From Paenibacillus xylanilyticus (GTDB taxonomy: Bacteria; Bacillota; Bacilli; Paenibacillales; Paenibacillaceae), in NCBI RefSeq assembly GCF_009664365.1, contig NZ_CP044310.1:2739001-2803000 (forward strand): a stretch of DNA of 64,000 nt, written 5' to 3'. Made by a program: the position numbers and the translations under genes. Below, one piece after another: positions 43,971-52,701 of this stretch. The notes beneath the pieces were generated by a model that saw nothing but the letters and a program-made list of their open reading frames with translations, did not search any database and was not told the DNA's origin. Numbering within the stretch: the first letter of the stretch is position 1; each line of letters opens with the position of its first letter.

Positions 43971-44369
43971 ATGTCTGAAATCATCCCTAAAGAATATATC
44001 GAACCCGAATACATCGAACCTCAAGCCGTCCGGATGGGCGCCATTCACATCTCTAATGATGTCGTATCCAAGATTGTGGGAATAGCAGCACAGGCCACCT
44101 CTGGTATCTCTTCCATGTCAGTAGGATTGACCGAAGGCATTGCGAAGAGCATCAGCGGCAAGAGTCTGCAAAAAGGCATTGACGTTGATGTGAAAGATGA
44201 CCAGGCAACCATTCAGTTGCGTATCAATGTGCAGTACGGGTTCAAGATGCATCAAGTGTGCAAAGAACTTCAACACAATGTTCAGCAGGCCGTGGAGCAG
44301 ATGACAGGCATTCTGGTCAATGAAATTAAAGTGCACGTCGTCGGTGTATCCATGCAGGAGCAAGTGTAG
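43971..44369 (+). CDS. Asp23/Gls24 family envelope stress protein
   Basis: 132-residue soluble protein. After an acidic N-terminal tail the family domain starts at GAIHISNDVVSKIVGIAAQATSGISSMS and continues with KGIDVDVKDDQATIQLRINVQYG and MTGILVNEIKVHVVGVSM. Family members are recruited to the membrane and linked to envelope stress or fatty-acid synthesis. GAAGGAGTG precedes the ATG at 43971; the upstream GTG overlaps the site. Single gene. Confidence 0.9.
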   Translation: MSEIIPKEYIEPEYIEPQAVRMGAIHISNDVVSKIVGIAAQATSGISSMSVGLTEGIAKSISGKSLQKGIDVDVKDDQATIQLRINVQYGFKMHQVCKELQHNVQQAVEQMTGILVNEIKVHVVGVSMQEQV

Positions 44370-44448
44370 CTTAAACAGTCTCTTCCGGAAAAAGAATGAT
44401 GATTAGCGATGGACAGGTTATGCTGTCTGAGCTTAAATGTAAGTAAAA

Positions 44449-44496
44449 GAACAGCACCCTCCCGTTAACTGCTTAACCGGGAAGGTGCTGTTTTGT
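44449..44496. terminator. Bidirectional terminator between the Gls24 and araC-type genes
   Basis: AACAGCACCCTCCCG pairs with CGGGAAGGTGCTGTT; flanks give TTTTG on the plus strand and TTCTTTTA on the minus strand. It overlaps the last codons of the araC-type gene. Confidence 0.7.
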
Positions 44497-45307
44497 GTTT
44501 ACGGTAATGGGTGGGGGCTTCGCCCATCACCTTTTTGAACATTTTGGAGAAGAGAAGCTGATCGGAATATCCGACAGAGCGGGAGATATCGCCAATGGTC
44601 AACCCGGTATCCAGAGTCAATTCGGCAGCCTTGCGCATCCGGTAGTTGACCAAATACGATTGAATGCTGGTGCCCATCCGGTCTTTGAACAGGGAGCACA
44701 GATAGCTGCGCTGCAAGCCGATATGAGAAGCAATGGATTGCACTGTGATGGGATTCGCATAGTTCATCTCCACAAAGTCCATGACCTGGGTGACATACGT
44801 TTCCTTGGAGAACTCTTGCTCGGGTGGACGGATGTCTTCGTTTGCATGGTCAATCAGAATGGAGAAAAATTGATATAACCATCCGGTCATGCTAATCTCC
44901 CATCCTTTGTGTGTATTTCGGGAACGGATCATGCGATGCAGACAGGAACGCATCTCATCGTCATTTTCCAGTTCGAAGATCGGATGCTGCTCCGTCAGGC
45001 AGGCCTGCTGTAATAGTGAATGGGAGGCATTTCCTTGAAAAGCAACCCAGCTGTATTCCCATGGATCTTCCAGATCAGCCTTGTAGTGCACGACGGAATG
45101 CGGGACGATGAGGAAGCCTTGGCCCTTATGCAGCTCATAGGTTTTGCCCCCGACTTCGAAAGTACCCTTGCCATCCAAAATATAATGGATTTTGTAATGA
45201 TCCCGCATGGCTGGGCCGAAGTGGTGACCCGGTGTGCAGGGTTCGGTTCCATAATGAAGGAGCTGCAGATCCTGGAACGGATTGTTTTTGAACATATATG
45301 TAATCAA
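44465..45307 (-). CDS. AraC family transcriptional regulator with cupin sensor domain
   Basis: 280 residues from TTG 45307, which lies 8 bases after CAGGAG; the frame is open to ATG 45343 but without a site. The N-terminal half is an AraC-type cupin (HYILDGKGTFEVGGKTYELHKGQGFLIVPHSVVHYKAD), a sugar or small-ligand sensor. The C-terminal HTH pair is complete (VQSIASHIGLQRSYLCSLFKDRMGTSIQSYLVNYRMRKAAELL-like, then IGDISRSVGYSDQLLFSKMFKKVMG). Divergent from the aldo/keto reductase gene, which it probably controls. Confidence 0.9.
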   Translation of the reverse strand: MITYMFKNNPFQDLQLLHYGTEPCTPGHHFGPAMRDHYKIHYILDGKGTFEVGGKTYELHKGQGFLIVPHSVVHYKADLEDPWEYSWVAFQGNASHSLLQQACLTEQHPIFELENDDEMRSCLHRMIRSRNTHKGWEISMTGWLYQFFSILIDHANEDIRPPEQEFSKETYVTQVMDFVEMNYANPITVQSIASHIGLQRSYLCSLFKDRMGTSIQSYLVNYRMRKAAELTLDTGLTIGDISRSVGYSDQLLFSKMFKKVMGEAPTHYRKHKTAPSRLSS

Positions 45308-45509
45308 GGCATTCACTCCTGTGCAGTTCATTTCATCTTGCATTTTAACATGTTTTCTGTATGGGGATATGAATTATAGATGTGATTCAAAGAATAGACA
45401 ACAAGTATTATTCCATACGGTTATAGCGATATGCCATATCGTTTTGGACCGAAACTGACTAAGATGAAAGGGTATTCACCCACTTTAACAAGAAATGAGA
45501 GAAAATGAT

Positions 45510-46514
45510 ATGCCTTATACTGCGAATGAACAGCGTTACGATGAGATGAAGTATGCACGCTCCGGCAAATCGGGAATCAGACTGCCGCAAATTGCGCTTG
45601 GCCTGTGGCAGAACTTTGGCGGAAACCGCACGCTGGATATTCAGGAAGAGATGATTCTGCGTTCATTTGATCTGGGAATTAACCATTTTGATCTGGCGAA
45701 TAACTATGGACCACCTCCAGGATCTGCTGAGGAGAACTTTGGTGTCTTGTTCAAAAAACATCTGCGCCCATACCGGGATGAACTCTTGATCTCGACGAAA
45801 GCTGGATATTACATGTGGAAAGGTCCCTATGGCGAGTGGGGCTCCCGCAAAAACCTGATAGCCAGCCTGGATCAGAGCCTTGGACGGATGGGGCTTGAGT
45901 ATGTGGACATTTTCTATCATCACCGTCCGGATCCGAATACGCCGCTGGAGGAAACGATGGCTGCGCTGGATCATATCGTAAGACAGGGCAAAGCGCTGTA
46001 CGTCGGATTATCCAACTATGATGCGGAGCAGACTAGGGAGGCGGTCGCCATTTTGCGTAATCTGGGAACGCCTTGCCTCGTGCACCAACCGAACTATTCC
46101 ATGCTTAACCGCTGGATCGAAGACGGATTACAGGATGTACTGGATGAGCAGGGCGTAGGCTCCATTGCATTCTGTCCTCTGGGACGAGGTCAACTGACGA
46201 ACAAATACGTGGACAAGCTCAAGGAAGAACGTGCGAGCCCGACTGGCAATATGAAAACAGAAGCTTATACAGACGAACGGATTGCAAAATTCGAAACTCT
46301 TCAGACCGTTGCTGAGCGCAGGGAACAAACCATTTCCCAACTGGCACTGAATTGGATACTCCGAGACAACCGCGTAACCTCTGCATTGATTGGCGCAAGC
46401 CGTGTTTCACAGATCGAGGAGAATGTTGCCGCATTGAAGGCACCTGGTCTGACCACCGAAGAATTGAATGAGATTGAAGGCATTCTGAACGGGATTGGAA
46501 ATTACGCCTGGTAA
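45510..46514 (+). CDS. Aldo/keto reductase (YghZ/Kv-beta type)
   Basis: 334-residue NADPH-dependent reductase. The catalytic tetrad region is visible: FDLANNYGPPPGSAEENFG (Asp, Tyr), ELLISTKAGYYMWKGPYGEWG (Lys) and FYHHRPDPNTP (His). The insertion MWKGPYGEWGSRKNL is typical of the YghZ branch, known to reduce L-glyceraldehyde 3-phosphate and methylglyoxal-like aldehydes. The ATG at 45510 is preceded by GAGAG at 8 bases. Divergent from the AraC regulator. Confidence 0.9.
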   Translation: MPYTANEQRYDEMKYARSGKSGIRLPQIALGLWQNFGGNRTLDIQEEMILRSFDLGINHFDLANNYGPPPGSAEENFGVLFKKHLRPYRDELLISTKAGYYMWKGPYGEWGSRKNLIASLDQSLGRMGLEYVDIFYHHRPDPNTPLEETMAALDHIVRQGKALYVGLSNYDAEQTREAVAILRNLGTPCLVHQPNYSMLNRWIEDGLQDVLDEQGVGSIAFCPLGRGQLTNKYVDKLKEERASPTGNMKTEAYTDERIAKFETLQTVAERREQTISQLALNWILRDNRVTSALIGASRVSQIEENVAALKAPGLTTEELNEIEGILNGIGNYAW

Positions 46515-46557
46515 ACTAAATGGAACGAAAAATGTTCAGAGATCACGAATAAAATAG

Positions 46558-46622
46558 TGAGAATAAACACAAGTCAGTTGTAATGAGAGTTCATTATAAT
46601 TGACCTGTGTTTATTTTTTTTC
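46558..46622 (+). terminator. Terminator of the aldo/keto reductase gene
   Basis: Long stem AAACACAAGTCAGTT...AATTGACCTGTGTTT followed by ATTTTTTTT. Confidence 0.75.
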
Positions 46623-46640
46623 AAAAAGGTGTTCATATCA

Positions 46641-46671
46641 TAGCACCTGGTCCTAGGATTTAGGGTATAAT
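46641..46671 (+). promoter_or_regulatory. FapR-box-like operator and -10 of the acyl-CoA synthetase gene
   Basis: TAGCACCTGGTCCTA (46641-46655) is a near-perfect inverted repeat, TAGnACC-T-GGTnCTA, similar to the palindrome bound by the lipid regulator FapR. TATAAT follows at 46666-46671, so the site covers the -35 region, fit for repression. Confidence 0.5.
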
Positions 46672-46713
46672 ATATAGATGCTATACATTTGAAATATGAA
46701 GGAGAGGCTCCAT

Positions 46714-48306
46714 TTGAATTTTGAACAGTGGATTTCGCCTGAAACCTATAACCTGACATCCGAGATGGAGAATCACCCGTCAGACCGGATTGCACTTAGA
46801 TGGCTCAGCGATCAAAATGAATTGGAAGAGATTACGTACGAAGAGTTGTTTAAGCAGGCTAACCGCCTTGCCGGGGGCTTGCGTGATTTGGGCTTGGAAA
46901 AGGGTGATCGGGTACTGGTCATGGTACCACGCCGTATCATTGCCTATGTCATTTATATCGCTTGTCTGAAACTAGGGATTGCCGTGATTCCTTCATCCGA
47001 AATGCTGCGTGCCAAGGACTTGGAGTATCGCCTGCGGCATTCCGAGGCGCGAGCGGTCATTGTATGGTCCGAGACAACAGCTGAAGTGGAGAAAATGGAT
47101 GCAGACCTGGCTGCACTGGCCCATCGTATCGTGGCATCACCATCTGGCGACAGCAGCGTTCCCGCTGATGGCTGGGTTAACGTACATCAGCTGATGGAAG
47201 GGCAGTCGGATGAAATGAATGCCGTTGAGACACACCGTGATGATATCGCCATACTGGCTTACACTTCCGGCACAACCGGAAATCCAAAAGGAGTTGTACA
47301 TAGCCATGGCTGGGGATATGCCCACCTGCGTATCGCTTCCACGTTATGGCTGGATATTCAGCCATCAGATGTCGTATGGGCCACAGCCGCGCCGGGATGG
47401 CAAAAATGGATCTGGAGCCCGTTCCTTTCCGTACTCGGAAGAGGAGCAACAGGTCTCGTTTATAACGGATCATTCCAGCCAAAGCGCTATTTGGAGCTAA
47501 TGCAGGAGCATGGCATTAACGTACTATGCTGTACGCCAACGGAATATCGTCTGATGGCAAAAGCGGATGACCTCGGTCACTATGATCTGTCCAAACTCCG
47601 CAGTGCAGTGTCAGCTGGTGAACCCTTGAATCAGGAAGTGATTGAGATCTTCCAGCGTCACTTCGACCTGACCATTCGTGATGGATACGGCCAGACCGAA
47701 AGTACATTGCTGATCGGCAGTCTGAAAGATGCGCCAGTACGGATCGGGTCCATGGGTCAATCGATTACGCCGGGCCTCATCGAGATTGTTAACGAGGACG
47801 GACAACCTCAGCCTGCAGGGGTAGTGGGTGATATCGCCGTTCATCAGGATATGCCTGCCTTGTTCCGTACGTATTATAAGGATGCAGGACGGAAAGAAGC
47901 GAATCAGCGTGGGGAATATTTCGTAACAGGAGACCGCGCACGCAGGGACGCAGAAGGATACTTCTGGTTTGAAGGCCGCAGCGACGACATTATCATCAGC
48001 TCCGGATATACGATAGGACCGTTTGAAGTGGAAGAGGCACTGATGAAACACGCCAGCGTGAAGGAATGTGCTGTTGTTGCCAGTCCGGATGAAATTCGGG
48101 GCCATGTGGTCAAAGCCTTTGTTGTGCTGAGAGACGAGTCCCTTGCTTCGCCTGAACTGGTGCGTGAGCTGCAACATCACGTCAAGGAATGGACCGCACC
48201 ATACAAGTATCCGCGCAAAATTGAGTTTGTGACGGATCTGCCGAAGACGAATTCGGGCAAGATCCGCCGGATTGAACTGCGCGAGCAAGAAAAGAGAAAC
48301 GCGTAA
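46714..48306 (+). CDS. Acyl-CoA synthetase (AMP-forming), MbcS/AcsA-like
   Basis: 530-residue adenylating enzyme that activates a carboxylic acid with ATP and CoA. AMP-binding motif YTSGTTGNPKGVVHSHG (about residues 183-199), DGYGQTESTLL, the hinge GDRARRDAEGYFWFEGRSDDIIISSGYTIGPFEVEEAL and catalytic Lys in LPKTNSGKIRRIELRE. The group prefers short- to medium- or branched-chain acids. AAGGAGAGG is 6 bases before TTG 46714; the ATG at 46696 precedes that site. The operator-like palindrome upstream fits lipid-responsive control. Confidence 0.88.
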   Translation: MNFEQWISPETYNLTSEMENHPSDRIALRWLSDQNELEEITYEELFKQANRLAGGLRDLGLEKGDRVLVMVPRRIIAYVIYIACLKLGIAVIPSSEMLRAKDLEYRLRHSEARAVIVWSETTAEVEKMDADLAALAHRIVASPSGDSSVPADGWVNVHQLMEGQSDEMNAVETHRDDIAILAYTSGTTGNPKGVVHSHGWGYAHLRIASTLWLDIQPSDVVWATAAPGWQKWIWSPFLSVLGRGATGLVYNGSFQPKRYLELMQEHGINVLCCTPTEYRLMAKADDLGHYDLSKLRSAVSAGEPLNQEVIEIFQRHFDLTIRDGYGQTESTLLIGSLKDAPVRIGSMGQSITPGLIEIVNEDGQPQPAGVVGDIAVHQDMPALFRTYYKDAGRKEANQRGEYFVTGDRARRDAEGYFWFEGRSDDIIISSGYTIGPFEVEEALMKHASVKECAVVASPDEIRGHVVKAFVVLRDESLASPELVRELQHHVKEWTAPYKYPRKIEFVTDLPKTNSGKIRRIELREQEKRNA

Positions 48307-48347
48307 AACATGAATTAATTCTATATGAACCAGGAGTGAATGAACCT

Positions 48348-49592
48348 ATGAGTAATTTCGAGCAAACGTTTGAGCAATCGCTGGAGCAATATGCAGAACT
48401 GGTGGTCAAAGTAGGCGTGAACATTCAAAAAGGACAGGATCTGCTTGTTACAGCTCCTATTGAAACGCTTGAGTTTACTCGCCTGATCGTAGCGAAGGCA
48501 TATGCAGCCGGGGCCAAGTATGTACAGGTGGATTTTGAAGACGATCAAATTACACGCAGTCGTTTCCAGCAAGGTTCTGACGACAGCTTCGATTACTATC
48601 CGGCATGGAAAGGCGACATGATGGAGAGATTTGCAGAGGCTGGCGGCGCTACCTTGACGATCAAAGTACCGGACCCGGAACTGTATAACGGAATTGATTC
48701 CGACAAGGTTTCACGTGCGACCAAGGCGGCTGCCCAGGCACGCCGTGGTTATTCGAAATATACGCGCAACCATGAAATCAGCTGGTGCCTGATCAAGGCG
48801 CCGACCAAGGCGTGGGCGAATAAGGTATTTGCCGACATACCTGAGGAAGACCGCATTAATGTGATGTGGGACACCATCTTCCAAATGAATCGTGTGGATG
48901 GCGGTGATGCCATCCAGAACTGGAGACAGCACCTGGATACCCTGAACACGAAGAGTGATCAGCTGAATCAGAAAAACTACAAGAGCCTGCACTACCGCGC
49001 ACCAGGAACGGACTTGAAAATTGAGCTGGTAGACAATCACATCTGGGGTGGTGGCGGAAGTGAGAACAAAGCGGGTGTGTATACCGTTGCGAACATGCCA
49101 ACCGAAGAAGTATTCACCATGCCGAAGCGCAGCGGTGTTAATGGTTATGTCAGCAGTACGATGCCTCTGAACTTGAACGGACAGCTGGTAGATCAGATGA
49201 GAATAACGTTTAAGGACGGTCAGGTTGTGGCTTTCACAGCGGCTTCCGGTGAAGAGCATCTGAAGAACCTGTTCGCTACGGATGAAGGAGCGCGTTATCT
49301 GGGTGAGGTGGCACTTGTGCCGCATGATTCACCTATCTCGAACCTGAATCGTATTTTCTATAATACCGGTATTGATGAGAATGCATCCTGCCATCTGGCT
49401 GTAGGCAGCGCATATCCGTTTAATATGAAGGACGGCACAACGATGTCTAATGAGGAATTGCTTAAACATGAGTGCAATGTGAGTTTGACTCATGTCGACT
49501 TCATGATTGGATCGGCTGAACTGGACATTGACGGCGAGCTGCAGGATGGCACAATTGAACCAGTATTCCGCAAAGGCAACTGGGCATTTTAA
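48348..49592 (+). CDS. M29 family aminopeptidase
   Basis: 414-residue metallo-aminopeptidase (AmpS/PepS/AmpT type). Family motifs: YAELVVKVGVNIQKGQDLLV at the N-terminus, NMPTEEVFTMPKRSGVNGYVSSTMPL (metal-ligand Glu), GYLGEVALVPHDSPIS-type segment (here YLGEVALVPHDSPISNLNRIFYNTGIDENASCHLAVGSAYP with Glu, His ligands) and HVDFMIGSAELDIDGE. Cytosolic peptide turnover. The ATG at 48348 lies 11 bases after AGGAG; ATG 48336 is only 3 bases from it. Confidence 0.92.
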   Translation: MSNFEQTFEQSLEQYAELVVKVGVNIQKGQDLLVTAPIETLEFTRLIVAKAYAAGAKYVQVDFEDDQITRSRFQQGSDDSFDYYPAWKGDMMERFAEAGGATLTIKVPDPELYNGIDSDKVSRATKAAAQARRGYSKYTRNHEISWCLIKAPTKAWANKVFADIPEEDRINVMWDTIFQMNRVDGGDAIQNWRQHLDTLNTKSDQLNQKNYKSLHYRAPGTDLKIELVDNHIWGGGGSENKAGVYTVANMPTEEVFTMPKRSGVNGYVSSTMPLNLNGQLVDQMRITFKDGQVVAFTAASGEEHLKNLFATDEGARYLGEVALVPHDSPISNLNRIFYNTGIDENASCHLAVGSAYPFNMKDGTTMSNEELLKHECNVSLTHVDFMIGSAELDIDGELQDGTIEPVFRKGNWAF

Positions 49593-49613
49593 TATTTTTA
49601 CAGCGTAGACTAG

Positions 49614-49648
49614 TGAAAAAGTGACTTCAATGATGAAGTCACTTTTTT
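49614..49648. terminator. Bidirectional terminator
   Basis: Perfect AAAAAGTGACTTCA / TGAAGTCACTTTTTT hairpin between two convergent genes. Confidence 0.88.
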
Positions 49649-49674
49649 GTGCTGTCCAACGCCAACGGATTAGA

Positions 49675-50133
49675 TTAGACCTGTTTCACAGGCACACAAA
49701 TTTCGCACTCATGCTGTTCGAGGAGATCCCATCGATATCGCTCCAGAACCGGTTGGTGATCCATGATATAACGGTTGTTTTGCAAGTAAGGAATTATTTC
49801 ATTCCATGCTTGCTGAATACCTTCTGGTGTGTGTCTAACCTTGCAGATGAGATAATTCCCGCCCTGGAGCTCTCCAATCTCAATCGAGTCATCTCCCGGG
49901 AGTTCAAGTTCATGGAGCACGATTGCGGCATCGTATCTGCAGTGGAGCGGTGGTGTCGTTGTTGGATCATCCTGTGGTATGCCATATAAAACGGCAGCTT
50001 CAGTGAGTAAACGTTTCTCGTTTGCCCATCGTTTCAACTGGTTCATAGCTTGCACGTTAGCAGAACCATAAGGACCAACCTGCCTTACATAAGCAATTCG
50101 ACATGCCGCCAGATGTTCCATAGACATTTCCAT
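49675..50133 (-). CDS. GyrI-like (AraC effector-binding domain) protein
   Basis: 152-residue stand-alone effector-binding domain: MEHLAACRIAYVRQVGPYG start strand, VLYGIPQDDPTTTPPLHCRYDAAI (ligand-pocket loop), and the terminal YLQNNRYIMDHQPVLERY...CEICVPV pattern with conserved Glu and the C-terminal VPV strand. It has no DNA-binding domain, so it probably binds or hydrolyses an amphipathic compound, as GyrI-like proteins do. GAAGGGAAG lies before the ATG. Confidence 0.85.
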   Translation of the reverse strand: MEMSMEHLAACRIAYVRQVGPYGSANVQAMNQLKRWANEKRLLTEAAVLYGIPQDDPTTTPPLHCRYDAAIVLHELELPGDDSIEIGELQGGNYLICKVRHTPEGIQQAWNEIIPYLQNNRYIMDHQPVLERYRWDLLEQHECEICVPVKQV

Positions 50134-50278
50134 TTTCGATCTTCCCTTCTCAGGAGGAATTCACTTACTTGATGGATGTTAACATGGTATAAAAAAATTT
50201 GCATAACTCTTTTCGAGAAAGGAGAGTTGCAGGAAGGGAGATTTCGGATATGGATATTCGCTTGCTGAACAGGCGCTG

Positions 50279-50470
50279 GTGTTCATCGCCGAAGCGCATC
50301 CGGATGAGGATGTATCTGAACTGGTTTTGGCAGATGTGGAATTTCAGGACTGTGAGGTTTTCAAGCTCGGGTATGACGCGGGTGATACACCAGCAGGCCG
50401 AATGTACATCTATGCGGAGTTCGATGAGAACTTTCAATTGTCGGAGCAGCTGATCTATGAAATGTATTAA
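50279..50470 (+). CDS. Small acidic protein with no supportable start (possible 5' frameshift)
   Basis: The frame from 50207 to the stop at 50470 reads as a convincing protein (…FGYGYSLAEQALVFIAEAH, then DVSELVLADVEFQDCEVFKL, ending SEQLIYEMY) but has no ATG, GTG or TTG until GTG 50279, which lacks a ribosome binding site. Both ribosome-binding-like sequences (AAGGAG 50219; GGAAGGGAG 50232) lead to starts in other frames: TTG 50227 and ATG 50250. Removing one G of the GGG at 50237-50239 would join TTG 50227 to the protein frame. Either a frameshifted gene or a sequencing error. Family not recognised. A clean terminator follows. Confidence 0.5.
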   Translation: MFIAEAHPDEDVSELVLADVEFQDCEVFKLGYDAGDTPAGRMYIYAEFDENFQLSEQLIYEMY

Positions 50471-50496
50471 AGCCACGGAACCGTGGCTTTTTTGGT
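50470..50496 (+). terminator. Terminator after the small acidic ORF
   Basis: AAGCCACGG-AA-CCGTGGCTT hairpin followed by TTTTT. Confidence 0.88.
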
Positions 50497-50514
50497 ATAT
50501 CTATTTGAATGGAT

Positions 50515-51147
50515 TTACTCTGCATGCATTTTATTAAAGCTGACGTACTCGTTGATGGGTTTGCGATAGCCGCGTGGGCGTTGTTTGGCTTCTGACTTTT
50601 TACCAATCGTAATCATCATGACTGGAACGTAATGTTCGGGAACATTCAGACTGCTCTGCAGTTCATCGGCGTCAAAACCAATCATCGGACACGTATCCCA
50701 TCCCATATCCTGTGCAATCAGCATCAGCTGCATCGCCGACAGGCTGGCATTACGGATGGCGTCTTCACGCTGAAACACACTGCCACGGGCTTCGTAGAAG
50801 TCAAAAACACTTTGGGACTCCTGTTCATATTCAAACGGATTGAGCACACCCAAATGCAGTAAACCTTCGTTAATCGTGCGGATGTGGTGGTGAGCCTTGA
50901 TATCACCCAGAACAACGATGACAGCCGAGGCGGTTTTAACTTTGTATTGCTGTGAGGCTTCGTATGCTTTTTCTTTTTGGGCCGGGTCGGTCAAGACCAG
51001 GTAGTGGGTATGCTGAAGGTTAAAGGCGGATGGGGCAAATTTGTTTAAAGCAAACATCTGCTGCAAATCGGCTTCCGGGATTTCGATACCTTCTTCAAAA
51101 ATAACGGCGGATCTACGGTTTTTGACCAAGTTTTCCAGTGCACTCAT
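50515..51147 (-). CDS. Nitroreductase family protein
   Basis: 210-residue FMN-dependent reductase. FMN-binding Arg motif near the N-terminus (VKNRRSAVIFEEG), FAPSAFNLQHTHYLVL (Ser/Asn cofactor contacts), SLSAMQLMLIAQDMGWDTCPMIGFD and the C-terminal MMITIGKKSEAKQRPRGYRKP closing segment. It resembles YodC/YdgI-type NAD(P)H oxidoreductases of Bacillota that reduce nitro compounds or quinones. Gene is minus-strand and convergent with the small acidic ORF. GAGGT precedes the ATG. Confidence 0.9.
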   Translation of the reverse strand: MSALENLVKNRRSAVIFEEGIEIPEADLQQMFALNKFAPSAFNLQHTHYLVLTDPAQKEKAYEASQQYKVKTASAVIVVLGDIKAHHHIRTINEGLLHLGVLNPFEYEQESQSVFDFYEARGSVFQREDAIRNASLSAMQLMLIAQDMGWDTCPMIGFDADELQSSLNVPEHYVPVMMITIGKKSEAKQRPRGYRKPINEYVSFNKMHAE

Positions 51148-51278
51148 GGTGGTTTACCTCGCTTATGTATAAAGTATAAGTTGACTATAACACGCTTAGT
51201 TACTTTTGGTAAGTATTATTTTCGAATAAGACAAGACCAAAGGGCCATAACCTTTAATAAAAACAGTAGAGGTGAAAC

Positions 51279-51518
51279 ATGAGGACGTTCATCACCAGAT
51301 TCAGGAGGGAGAGCTCCTATCACGAATTTAAGGTATATGTCATTCAATCCTCCACATTGAAGCGATTTTTGGTCATGGAAATCATCGTCGGTACGCTTGC
51401 CTACCATGCTGCATTTTATTTGTGTCACAATGCACTTCTGGCAGGAGCAGGTTCCTGGGCGGGAACCGAAGGTTTGAAACGACTGCCTCTCGCAGTCAAA
51501 AGAATGGTCAGTTTTTGA
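51279..51518 (+). CDS. Doubtful ORF, 79 residues
   Basis: ATG 51279 behind AGGTGAAAC; one hydrophobic stretch (LVMEIIVGTLAYHAAFYL). It matches nothing I recognise and lies in a 517-base gap between two minus-strand genes (51148-51664), the rest of which shows only a GC-rich hairpin near 51592-51628 (GGAGCAG...CGGCTCC). Coding status uncertain. Confidence 0.3.
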   Translation: MRTFITRFRRESSYHEFKVYVIQSSTLKRFLVMEIIVGTLAYHAAFYLCHNALLAGAGSWAGTEGLKRLPLAVKRMVSF

Positions 51519-51664
51519 TCATTAAAAATGTTGCTGCAAAAATGTATGATGTCTTAACCATAGCACCATGCAGTTATCGTCGTGCAGAATGCAGGAGCAG
51601 AATGCCCCCTTCCGGGCACCGGCTCCTGGTTCATTCATTTCCTTAGTGTACAGCAACCTCTTCG

Positions 51665-52441
51665 TTATTTGGCACGCTCCAGATATTGTTCCAGAGTAAG
51701 TTTCTGACTTGTAATTTCCCCAGCGATATAGACCCCAACGTAACGCACATGCCAAGGTTCATAAGAGTAACCTGTCAACTTCTCCTGATCCTTGCCATAT
51801 CGAATGATGAATCCATACTTGTGGGCATTGGCCTTCAGCCATTTGCCTTCTTTGGTGTTGCCGAAGCTCTGCTGCAGATCGTAGCCTACGGATGCACTGG
51901 AAATATCCATGGCAAGTCCGGTTTGATGTTCACTTTGACCTGGGCGAGCACTTGTCTTGTTGGCTACAGCTTCACCTTTGATACTTGCATTGCGTTCGAA
52001 GATCGATTTCTGTGTCGAATAGGACCGGTAACCTGATACGGCTTTGATATCAATGCCGTCTTTTTTGGCTGCTGCAAACAGCTTTTCGATCGCGGTAGCA
52101 GCGACCTTACGCATCTGTTTCTTCGGACTGGAGCCGGAGAAGCTGAATGGAATATTCGGTACAACCAAATCTTTGGGTGCATAGGTGGAAGGCAGATTTC
52201 TTTTTTTGTTCACGAGTACCACGGTGCTGGACAGATTCGTTACAGTTGCGAGACCGCTGCTGCTTGTTTTAATGGTGCGGCTTGGTGCGTTATCATGTAA
52301 AAATTGAGTGAAGCTGGAGCTTGCAGCCGATGCGACTGGTGTCATAGATGGTACAAAGGGAAAGGCAGTGAAGGCAGCGCCTGCTACGACTGAGCCTATG
52401 AGTAGAGTGGAAATGATAGATTTGCGTGTGAATGATTTCAT
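51665..52441 (-). CDS. Secreted D-alanyl-D-alanine carboxypeptidase, VanY/M15B type
   Basis: 258 residues with signal peptide (SIISTLLIGSVVAGAAFTAFPF, cleaved near SAA). The catalytic domain has VSGYRSYSTQKSIFERN, the zinc motif SEHQTGLAMDIS (His and Asp ligands) and EPWHVRYVG (Glu base, His ligand). Trims the terminal D-Ala of peptidoglycan pentapeptides outside the cell. The start has GAGGAGGAA 3-10 bases upstream of ATG 52441. Single gene between terminators. Confidence 0.93.
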   Translation of the reverse strand: MKSFTRKSIISTLLIGSVVAGAAFTAFPFVPSMTPVASAASSSFTQFLHDNAPSRTIKTSSSGLATVTNLSSTVVLVNKKRNLPSTYAPKDLVVPNIPFSFSGSSPKKQMRKVAATAIEKLFAAAKKDGIDIKAVSGYRSYSTQKSIFERNASIKGEAVANKTSARPGQSEHQTGLAMDISSASVGYDLQQSFGNTKEGKWLKANAHKYGFIIRYGKDQEKLTGYSYEPWHVRYVGVYIAGEITSQKLTLEQYLERAK

Positions 52442-52616
52442 GATGTTCCTCCTCGGGTTAATGAATCTCTGGCATGCTGCATCTGATCGATACCAGGCAT
52501 GCTTTTCTATATACCGAGTATACTAGAGGATTATATCCATAGGTTCTCCAATTGTTTCCGAGTTGTAAACAAATCATGCGAGATTCATAGTTTCGGTCAT
52601 TTGGCCAAAATGAACA

Positions 52617-52655
52617 CAAAAAAAGACTCTGCATTCAGTGCAGAGTCTTTGCTTA
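52617..52655. terminator. Bidirectional terminator or attenuator-like hairpin
   Basis: AAAGACTCTGCA-TTCA-GTGCAGAGTCTTT preceded by AAAAAAA, giving a good terminator for the minus-strand gene at 52702. Confidence 0.8.
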
Positions 52656-52701
52656 TCGGATATATAATGTTCAACGATTGTTTGAGATCATGGATTATTG
52701 T

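Noticed and set aside
49621..49989. 122-codon plus-strand frame antisense to the GyrI-like gene
   Set aside because: The minus-strand frame matches a known fold and has a ribosome binding site; the plus frame starts inside a terminator.
50250..50453. ATG-started frame at 50250 with a good ribosome binding site
   Set aside because: Product is Arg/Trp/Met-rich and out of frame with the protein-like acidic frame; kept only as evidence that the start of the small gene is disturbed.
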